Below, piece by piece: positions 56,402 to 64,000 of a stretch of DNA of 64,000 bases. This DNA is from Channallabes apus (taxonomy: Eukaryota > Chordata > Actinopteri > Siluriformes > Clariidae): the NCBI GenBank assembly GCA_030522415.1, contig CM060111.1, forward strand, positions 45,756,559-45,820,558, written 5' to 3'. Position numbers and translations under genes: made by a program. Below the pieces are notes generated by a model that saw only the letters and a list, made by a program, of their open reading frames with translations, had not been told where the DNA came from and did no database searches. Position 1 is the stretch's first letter, and each line of letters begins with the position of its first letter.

Positions 56402-57777
56402 CAGGTCCTTCTCAAAAAATTAGCATATTGTGATGAAGTTCATTATTTTCTGTAATGTACTGATAAACATTAGACTTTCATATATTTTAGATTCATTACA
56501 CAGAACTGAAGTAGTTCAAGCCTTTTATTGTTTTAATATTGATGATTGTGGCATACAGCTCATGAAAACCCAAAATCCCTATCTCAAAAAATTTGCATAT
56601 TTCATCCGACCAATAAAAGAAAAGTGTTTTTAATACAAAAAAAGTCAACCTTCAAATAATTATGTTCAGTTCTGCACTCAATACTTGGTCGGGAATCCTT
56701 TTGCAGATTCTTGTGTCTTGTGTCTCTCAACTTTCTCTTCACAATATCCCACAGATTCTCTATGGGGTTCAGGTCAGGAGAGTTGGCAGGCCAATTGAGC
56801 ACAGTAATACCATGGTCAGTAAACCATTTACCAGTGGTTTTGGCACTGTGAGCAGGTGCCAGGTCGTGCTGAAAAATGAAATCTTCATCTCCATAAAGCT
56901 TTTCAGCAGATGGAAGCATGAAGTGCTCCAAAATCTCCTGATAGCTAACTGCATTGACCCTGCCCTTGATAAAACACAGTGGACCAACACCAGCAGCTGA
57001 CATGGCACCCCAGACCATCACTGACTGTGGGTACTTGACACTGGACTTCAGGCATTTTGGCATTTCCCTCTCCCCAGTCTTCCTCCAGACTCTGGCACCT
57101 TGATTTCCGAATAACATGCAAAATTTGCAACCTGTAGCCCATTTCCTGCACACGCCTGTACACGGTGGCTCTGGATGTTTCTACTCCAGACTCAGTCCAC
57201 TGCTTCCGCAGGTCCCCCAAGGTCTGGAATCGGTCCTTCTCCACAATCTTCCTCAGGGCCCGGTCACCTCTTCTCGTTGTGCAGCGTTTTCTGCTACACT
57301 TTTTCCTTCCCACAGACTTCCCACTGAGGTGCCTTGATACAGCACTCTGGGAACAGCCTATTCGTTCAGAAATGTCTGTGTCTTACCCTCTTGCTTGAGG
57401 GTGTCAATGATGGCCTTCTGGACAGCAGTCAGGTCGGCAGTCTTACCCATGATTGCGGTTTTGAGTAATGAACCAGGCTGGGAGTTTTTAAAAGCCTCAG
57501 GAATCTTTTGCAGGTGTTTAGAGTTAATTAGTTGATTCAGATGATTAGGTTAATAGCTCGTTTAGAGAACCTTTTCATGATATGCTAATTTTTTGAGATA
57601 GGGATTTTGGGTTTTCATGAGCTGTATGCCACAATCATCAATATTAAAACAATAAAAGGCTTGAACTACTTCAGTTTGTGTGTAATGAATCTAAAATATA
57701 TGAAAGTCTAATGTTTATCAGTACATTACAGAAAATAATGAACTTTATCACAATATGCTATTTTTGAGAAGGACCTG
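56402..57777 (-). mobile_element. Tc1-like transposon with long inverted repeats, decayed
   Basis: Begins CAGGTCCTTCTCAAAAAATT and ends with its complement (AAGGACCTG), with TA at both ends. Inverted repeats extend about 200 bp and contain a second inner copy of the CTCAAAAAATT.GCATAT motif, an IR/DR arrangement. Length 1376 bp. Confidence 0.9.
56690..57450 (-). pseudogene. Tc1-like transposase pseudogene
   Basis: An ATG on the - strand at 57450-57448 opens a normal-looking N-terminus (MGKTADLTAVQKAIIDTLKQ). Frames then break near 57390 and 57150. The segment 57153-56602 carries VMVWGAMSAAGVGPL, FIFQHDLAPAHSAKT (second catalytic Asp) and NSPDLNPIENLW (catalytic Glu). After KRKLRDTRHKNLQ the normal C-terminus is absent and the frame runs into the inverted repeat, so a stretch of perhaps 30-45 codons is deleted. 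It is inactive. Confidence 0.85.
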
Positions 57778-57819
57778 TACATCATACATCATACATACAA
57801 CATATATACTGTATATATA

Positions 57820-57842
57820 CACTACCGTTCAAACATTCAAAC

Positions 57843-57912
<70 letters not shown>

Positions 57913-59297
57913 GCTGTTTGTAATAAATCAGCAAAACAAAAGCAGTTTAAAACGCTCAGCACAATTAATATAACAAGTTTTTTTCTCCAAATTCAACACA
58001 AATGCCCCGTTTAATGATTACAGCAGCGCAAAATAAATCAGTTGTTGTCTCAAGCACAAATTAGATGCCTCAGGTGTACTTCATTTAGAACATCAAATAC
58101 CTGGACTTTCTAGATATTTGTGGATGGAGATGTTTGACTGCATGTCAGAAATGGCCAAGTCAAGAGAGTTGCATTGCATTGCACAAACAATGGCAAGGAT
58201 ATAAAAATAGGTACTAAATCTTCCTAGAAACACAGTAGGAAGTTACAGGAACAGTGGCTACACTACCTGGACATGGCAGAAAGAGGAGGCTATCACCTGC
58301 TGCCAGCTACCAGAATCCTGAGGAGGCAAGTGCTGAAAAACCCTTAATCGACTGCAAAGGATCTACAGAAAGACTTGGTGGGAGGAGCTCTGAAGGTACA
58401 CTCTTCACTATGAGGTGCATACTGAACACGAAGGTCATCACAAGATGTACCCCACCTCTGACCCTAAAACACAAGAAAAGTCGCTGCAATATGATAAAAA
58501 CCTATTTTAAAAAAAGATACATACGTTTTTGGGAAATTCTGTTCTATGGACTGCGGAAACAAAACTTGAACATTTTAGGCATATGTTTGGAGGAGAAAGA
58601 ATGAAGGACATTGCAGAAACGTGCGCCCTGCCTAGAGTGAAGTATGGCAGTGTCTCTGTGATGGTCTCGAGCTGCTATACTTCCTCTGGCTCTGGAAACT
58701 TGCAGCATTTAGAGGACATGATGGACGCAATCAAGTATCCTTGAATAGAACATCATGTCATTTGTGAGGAGGCTGAAACTTTTTTATCATCAGACCTTCC
58801 AACAGGATAGTGATCCCAAGCATAGTTCAAAGTCCACCAAGGCTTGGTTTCAGACAAAGTCCTGGAGGGTTCTAGGGAGGCCATCACAGTCACCTGACTT
58901 GAATCCAATAGAAAAATCTTTAAAAAGTAGTTCCAGCATGCAAACCCAAGAATCTTACTCAGCTAGAGGCCATTGCCCATCAGGAATTGGCTAGGATCCT
59001 TCAGAAATACTCCCAGAAGCTAGTGTCTGGCAATACAGCACACTTGCAGTAGGTCATAGAAGCTAAAGGGGCTCTACTGAGTACTGAAGATGTTTTGCAT
59101 AAAGGGGTTGAATAATTTTGAGACTGCAGTCGTCATTAAAATGAGCCATTTGTGTTGAATTGAGAGAAATCACTTGTTATATTTGTTGGTTTAAACGATT
59201 TCTTGTTTCAATTATTTATTACAAACAGCTGCAAGTAGGTAGTCTTGGCCAAAAAAATACTAATTCAATGGGGGTTGAAAATGTTTGAGTGCCGCAG
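57820..59297 (+). mobile_element. Tc1-like transposon, heavily decayed
   Basis: The left end CACTACCGTTCAAACATTCA and the right end (GTTTGAGTGCCGCAGTA) form a diverged inverted repeat. ACTTGCAGCTGTTTGTAATA (57907) pairs with TTATTACAAACAGCTGCAAG (59216). A (CA)n array at 57845-57907 replaces part of the left repeat. Related remnants lie at 11081 and 16210. Confidence 0.78.
58160..59050 (+). pseudogene. Tc1-like transposase pseudogene
   Basis: Recognisable pieces in different frames are LWTAETKLEHF (58540s; the first catalytic Asp has become Ala in the WTDET motif), VKYGSVSVMVSSC, FQQDSDPKHSSKST (near 58800, second Asp present) and SQSPDLNPIEKS (near 58900, Glu present). Several frameshifts separate them. 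It is a relic older than the copy at 59566. Confidence 0.82.
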
Positions 59298-59504
59298 TAC
59301 ATACATAATATGTCAATCATCATACATCCATCTTGCATACATAACATATCAATCATACACAAATCATACAAAGAGAGTGGATTTTTGCTTAGATACATAC
59401 ATACATCTCACATCTATCATACATACATGATATGTCATGCATATACCGGATCATACATGAATCCAAGGACAGTCTTTTTGTATTGAAACTAATGCTAGCT
59501 ACAG
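59298..59504. repeat. CATACAT-type spacer
   Basis: ATACATA/CATC words continue between transposons. No gene. Confidence 0.6.
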
Positions 59505-59505
59505 C

Positions 59506-59565
<60 letters not shown>
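59505..59565. repeat. (GATA)n microsatellite, left part
   Basis: GATA tetranucleotide array, interrupted by the transposon at 59566 and resumed at 61187. Confidence 0.95.
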
Positions 59566-61184
59566 CAGTGGTGTGAAAAACTATTTGCCCCCTTCCTGAT
59601 TTCTTATTCTTTTGCATGTTTGTCATACTTAAATGTTTCTGCTCATCAAAAACCGTTAACTATTAGTCAAAGATAACATAATTGAACACAAAATGCAGTT
59701 TTTAAATGAAGGTTTACGTTATTAAGGCAGAAAAAAACTTCAAATCTACATGGCCCTGTGTGAAAAAGTGATTGCCCCCCTTGTTATAAAATAACTTAAC
59801 TGTGGTTTATCACACCTGAGTTAAATTTCTGTAGTCACCCCCAGGCCTGATTACTGCCACACCTGTTTCAATCAAGAAATCACTTAAATAGGAGCTACCT
59901 GACACAGAGAAGTAGACCAAAAGCACCTCAAAAGCTAGACATCATGCCAAGATCCAAAGAAATTCAGGAACAAATGAGAACAAAAGTAATTGAGATCTAT
60001 CAGTCTGGTAAAGGTTATAAAGCCATTTCTAAAGCTTTGGGACTCCAGCGAACCACAGTGAGAGCCATTATCCACAAATGGCAAAAACATGGAACAGTGG
60101 TGAACCTTCCCAGGAGTGGCCGGCCGACCAAAATTACCCCAAGAGCGCAGAGACGACTCATCCGAGAGGCCACAAAAGACCCCAGGACAACATCTAAAGA
60201 ACTGCAGGCCTCACTTGCCTCAATTAAGGTCAGTGTTCACGACTCCACCATAAGAAAGAGACTGGGCAAAAATGGCCTGCATGGCAGATTTCCAAGGCGC
60301 AAACCACTTTTAAGCAAAAAGAACATTAAGGCTCGTCTCAATTTTGCTAAAAAACATCTCAATGATTGCCAAGACTTTTGGGAAAATACCTTGTGGACCG
60401 ACGAGACAAAAGTTGAACTTTTTGGAAGGTGCGTGTCCCGTTACATCTGACGTAAAAGTAACACAGCATTTCAGAAAAAGAACATCATATCAACAGTAAA
60501 ATATGGTGGTGGTAGTGTGATGGTCTGGGGTTGTTATGCTGCTTCAGGACCTGGAAGGCTTGCTGTGATAGATGGAACCATGAATTCTACTGTCTACCAA
60601 AAAATCCTGAAGGAGAATGTCCGGCCATCTGTTCGTCAACTCAAGCTGAAGCGATCTTGGGTGCTGCATCAGGAGAATGACCCAAAACACACCAGCAAAT
60701 CCACCTCTGAATGGCTGAAGAAATACAAAATGAAGACTTTGGAGTGGCCTAGTCAAAGTCCTGACCTGAATCCTATTGAGATGTTGTGGCATGACCTTAA
60801 AAAGGCGGTTCATGCTAGAAAACCCTCAAATAAAGCTGAATTATAGCAATTCTGCAAAGATGAGTGGGCCAAAATTCCTCCAGAGCGCTGTAAAAGACTC
60901 GTTGCAAGTTATCGCAAAAGCTTGATTGCAGTTATTGCTGCTAAGGGTGGCCCAACCAGTTATTAGGTTCAGGGGGCAATTACTTTTTCACACAGGGCCA
61001 TGAAGGTTTGGATTTTTTTTCTCCCTAAATAATAAAACCCCTCATTTAAAAACTGCATTTTGTGTTTACTTGTGTTATCTTTGACTAATAGTTAAATGTG
61101 TTTGATGATCAGAAACATTTTGTGTGACAAACATGCAAAAGAATAAGAAATCAGGAGGGGGGCAAATAGTTTTTCACACCACTG
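59566..61184 (+). mobile_element. Tc1-like transposon, full-length, recently degraded
   Basis: Ends CAGTGGTGTGAAAAACTATT and its exact complement, TA on both sides, inverted repeats about 110-120 bp long. Length 1619 bp. The element split a GATA microsatellite. Confidence 0.95.
59944..60966 (+). pseudogene. Tc1-like transposase with two in-frame stops (341 codons)
   Basis: The frame runs from ATG at 59944 to TAG at 60964-60966, exactly 341 codons and the usual Tc1 length, without any frameshift. It shows an N-terminal paired-type DNA-binding part (GLQRTTVRAIIHKW), a GRPTKITPRAQRR hook-like linker, WTDETKVELF with Asp153, a DPKHTSKST block and SQSPDLNPIE with Glu279. Two nonsense codons interrupt it: TGA at 60448-60450, where relatives have Trp, and TAG at 60844-60846. 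The position expected for the second catalytic Asp (residue 244) reads Glu (QENDPKH). Transposase made from this copy should be inactive. Confidence 0.93.
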
Positions 61185-61221
61185 TAGATAGATAGATAGA
61201 TAGATAGATAGACAGATAGAC

Positions 61222-61261
<40 letters not shown>
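61185..61261. repeat. (GATA)n microsatellite, right part
   Basis: Continuation of the array at 59505, with a few GACA units. Confidence 0.95.
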
Positions 61262-61519
61262 CAGGGAATATCATTAGGTTTAGAGTTTGGAGTGACTGGT
61301 AGGTTTGAGATAGTATCATTGAGAGTCTCACATTGTCAGGACTAGCTGATGTATTTACAAGGAGTAGAAACACGCAGAATAAATATTTTCCAGTTTAGTT
61401 CCTCAAGGACAGACATCTGTCTAGACGGCATGACAAATAATCAAATGAAAGAAAATGAAGATGAGAGAATGTTGGAGTTTCAGGGTTTAGAAAAAGAGAA
61501 GATACTGCAAATAAGGACA
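61262..61519. other. Intergenic spacer
   Basis: Nothing recognised. Confidence 0.4.
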
Positions 61520-61735
61520 AGCTGACTCAGACAGGAGGAGAACAGAAAGAGGAGGAAGAGCAGGAGACTGAGAGAGAGGAGGAAGAGCGAGAGAGAGAGA
61601 GACTGAGACAGAGAGAGAGGAGGAAGAGAGATGAGGAGTAGGAGGAGAGAGTGGAAAGTGAAGTAAGGACAGAAAGTGAGGGATAAAAAATTATGGAAAA
61701 AGAGGGAAGTCTCTCTCTCTCTCTCCCTCTCTCGT
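61520..61735. repeat. Purine-rich GAGAGA/GGAAGA tract
   Basis: AGAGAGGAGGAAGAG blocks for about 200 bp. Confidence 0.85.
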
Positions 61736-61988
61736 TCACATTAATTCAGGAACATGTGCAGCGCTGTGATAAGGAACATCACTCCTCTTGTTCCTCTCAT
61801 TCATTAATCCACTGTAAACTGCAACCTGGCATTTAATGCCCCCCCAACACACACACACACACAAACACACACACACTTCTACTCTTAGATGAGTTAAGCA
61901 GCCACACAATCTGAATGACACACTGTGCTAATGTTTATCAGAATAAAAACCCTGAAGGATTTTCACCGCCAGCACCATGCTGAATGAT
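61736..61988. other. Intergenic spacer
   Basis: Contains a CA run at about 61851-61876. Nothing else recognised. Confidence 0.4.
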
Positions 61989-62737
61989 TTGTAGGGGAAG
62001 TAAGCATGGAGCACACCATCATCTAAACCCCTCAGTTGGAGGGTAGAAATAAATACACGGTACGAGAAGAGTAAACAGATCGAACTATGATGAGAAGCAT
62101 GTAGCAAAATGACTTCTTTAGGTTAGAAAGTGAATATATGGCTACATTAGCACTTTAACATACAAACCATGAATACACTGAAATAAGTATTGTATGTCCA
62201 CCTTATGGCAGTGATGTCATATACACAGATAGGCAAAAAAAAAAGATTATGGCAATAGCACAATGGTGCAAAGATAAGTGAAGAGATAGACATATATGGA
62301 TAGAAACTACTTTCAGAGTACTTTATTTATATGAAATCTTTGCAATTGGTGAGTCAGTAATTAATTGTTTGTTTGTTTATAATTAATTGTTTATTTGTTT
62401 GATAAATTCATGGAATGCACATTGTTTGTTTATACACTTATGCTTGGTTTCGCTACCTGGGGCCAGGTTGCATATCTTATAAATCACTATAGACCTACAC
62501 CATGTACATGAAGTCGTTTCCTTCAGATAGGCTCAAGGTCAACTCCTGATAAATAGCTGACAAGAGCTGCACTCAGTGTGTGGGACAAAGAAAAGCTGTA
62601 ACGTCTGAATGATAATAAAACACCCTCACTACAGCAAATGTGTATTCCTGGTCTATTTCTTTGATTAATTGTTGCATCGATGCAATATTGCTATTCTGTG
62701 CAGAACAACTTACCAAATAAACACTTAAAACCTAACA
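61989..62737 (+). repeat. Probable retroviral-type LTR remnant
   Basis: The right boundary is defined by CCTAACA followed by CT and an 18-nt primer site at 62740. Upstream are AATAAA-type signals (AATAAAACACC near 62615 and CAAATAAACAC near 62716) and a TATA-like GATAAATAG (about 62549). The left boundary is a guess based on TGTAGGG resembling the complement of CCTAACA. No second LTR or pol gene is in the window after it. Confidence 0.55.
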
Positions 62738-62739
62738 CT

Positions 62740-62757
62740 TGGCGAGCCAGCCAGGAG
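62740..62757 (+). promoter_or_regulatory. Primer-binding site complementary to tRNA-Arg
   Basis: TGGCGAGCCAGCCAGGAG is the reverse complement of the 3' end of vertebrate tRNA-Arg(ACG), CTCCTGGCTGGCTCG plus CCA, by recall of that tRNA. It sits 2 nt after an LTR-like CA end, where retroviral and LTR-retrotransposon primer sites lie. Confidence 0.65.
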
Positions 62758-63089
62758 GTATGTATAAATACACAAAGCACAACTCATGAAGGTTTGGTTC
62801 TTTCATGAGAACTTTGTGATTACTTATTTCTTAAGAACAGTCTTCGAATTTTAAATGTCACAATTTTTTCTTTTATTAACAACCATGGAAGCATTTTAGC
62901 ACCATTTTCTCCCTGGCCATGTCCTTCCAATTCTTTGATTTACCACTATCTCACTCCACTATTACACATCAGTTAGCGGCACATCACCTACTGCTCACAG
63001 TGCTCACAGATAGATTTTAGACTTTACAAATATAATCACTACTGTAACTTTAGCATATTAACATTCAAAACCGTGCTTTCTAATGCACA
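62758..63089. other. Internal LTR-element relic or unique sequence
   Basis: A GTATGT donor-like sequence follows the primer site. No gag or pol frame is visible. Confidence 0.35.
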
Positions 63090-63270
63090 TTGTTATTAGA
63101 CTTGTCTTTTGGTTGCTCCTGTCAAGGGGTCGCCACAGAGTGGACCATCCAATCCACACACATCTTGGCACAGGTTTTAGACTGCTTTGCCAAAAAAATC
63201 TTTAACACAAAATCTTTAGCTTTGATTCAGTTCATCTGTGAAACTAATTCTTTAAGCTCCCACAACAACT
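63090..63270. repeat. Interspersed repeat relic
   Basis: TTGGTTGCTCCTGTCAAGGG followed by GTCGCCACAGAGTGGACCAT resembles a widespread fish repeat phrase (CTCC.GT.AGGGGTCGCCACAG). A short Met-initiated frame here is not credible as a gene. Confidence 0.5.
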
Positions 63271-63578
63271 CTTTCACACTCTGAGTCCTGGAACATGGCC
63301 GTGTCATCAGGGGAGAAGAGAACCTCCATAGATGTGATGATTGGTTATTCAGGACATTCAGGTGGTACATACAGTGGACCCTATGCATGATGGGTGGATC
63401 GCTTCATGCGCTTCTTTTCTTAGCCTGACACGCCCATCGCTCTGGAACAGGCTCAATCTGGACTCAATCTTGACTGGTCACTTTTTCCATCGTTCTAAAG
63501 TCTAGTCTTTATGCTCCCTAGCAAACTGAAACCTTTCTTTTCTGATGAGTCTCACTAACCGGTGGTTTTCTTGCTGTG

Positions 63579-63652
63579 GCGGCACGGTGGTGTAGTGGTT
63601 AGCACTGTCACCTTGCACCTCCAGGGTCAGGGTTTGATTCCCATCTCTATCC
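63579..63652 (+). repeat. tRNA-like head of the SINE family
   Basis: A box TGGTGTAGTGG (63588-63598) and B-box-like GGTTTGATTCC (63631-63641) after GGCGGCACGG. Only the Pol III head is present; it is not a folded tRNA gene. Confidence 0.8.
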
Positions 63653-64000
63653 TTCCAGAGTTTAATAATGTGTTAGACAGTTTTAACTCAATTCCAGTCA
63701 TTTCAGCCTCAATATCCTTCATTGTTGCCTTTGCTTGATGTAGGATAAAAATATGACTAGACTAAAACAGTAAGATCTTGTCCATGACCGCAGGATAAGG
63801 TTTCCCACATGGCTGTGTAAGAAAGGAGAAGCTCCTGACTGCATCATTTAGAGTTAAACTAAGTATTGCAGCTGGAACACATTAATCACTGTAATAATTA
63901 TCCAATCACAGGTTTATTTTGTACCTGTTCGTATTTGCTTATTTAAATCCAACCAGTGACCTAAGTGCAGAGTGATTTTGAAAATATTAGCAGAAACATT
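63653..64000. other. Window end, nothing recognised
   Basis: AT-rich, no coding signal. Confidence 0.4.

Noticed and set aside
63090..63284. A 64-residue frame
   Set aside because: It overlaps a repeat phrase found widely in fish and has no support as a gene.
63579..63652. tRNA gene near the window end
   Set aside because: Same SINE head; the B box is imperfect and no acceptor stem pairs.

Overview
This is vertebrate genomic DNA, very probably from a teleost fish. It has one multi-exon vertebrate gene with GT-AG introns, dense CA/TG microsatellites, and several kinds of fish-type transposable element: Tc1-like transposons, a chromodomain Ty3/gypsy element, a DIRS-type element, an L2-like LINE and two tRNA-derived SINE families. 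The mix would suit a catfish or another otophysan, but nothing here fixes the species. No bacterial operon, CRISPR array, rRNA or credible tRNA gene is visible.

The only host gene I can support is the 3' part of a GDNF-family receptor alpha gene, best matched to gfra2, on the + strand. Six coding segments (1-145, 15141-15250, 15903-16043, 20680-20795, 25914-25961, 26146-26265) join in phase and end with a stop at 26263-26265. They cover the end of the second and the third cysteine-rich domains, a linker and a C-terminal GPI-anchor signal, about 225 residues. Introns and 3' flank fill 146 to about 33,000 and carry microsatellites, a pogo/Tigger-like transposon inside a 17-bp satellite, a Harbinger-like MITE, Tc1 remnants, SINEs and a truncated LINE.

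Downstream, the standout is an intact chromodomain Ty3/gypsy retrotransposon at 33690-38929. It has two 500-bp LTRs that look identical, a 5-bp target duplication (GTGGG), a single 1402-codon Gag-Pol frame and a Tf1/sushi-like self-priming site. It split an older SINE. Between 39 and 49 kb lie repeat-poor stretches, another SINE, a GT-rich minisatellite (42.6-43.5 kb) and a decayed Tc1 (45.0-46.5 kb). At 49.2-53.1 kb (possibly to 53.6) is a decayed DIRS-type tyrosine-recombinase retrotransposon on the - strand with a long terminal inverted repeat.

From 55.9 to 61.3 kb one TA-rich microsatellite tract has been invaded by a palindromic MITE and three Tc1-like transposons in succession. The last 2 kb hold an LTR remnant followed by an 18-nt primer-binding site that matches a tRNA-Arg 3' end, and SINE fragments. 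The elements do not form a pathway. The window is a receptor gene with large introns beside a mobile-element-rich flank.
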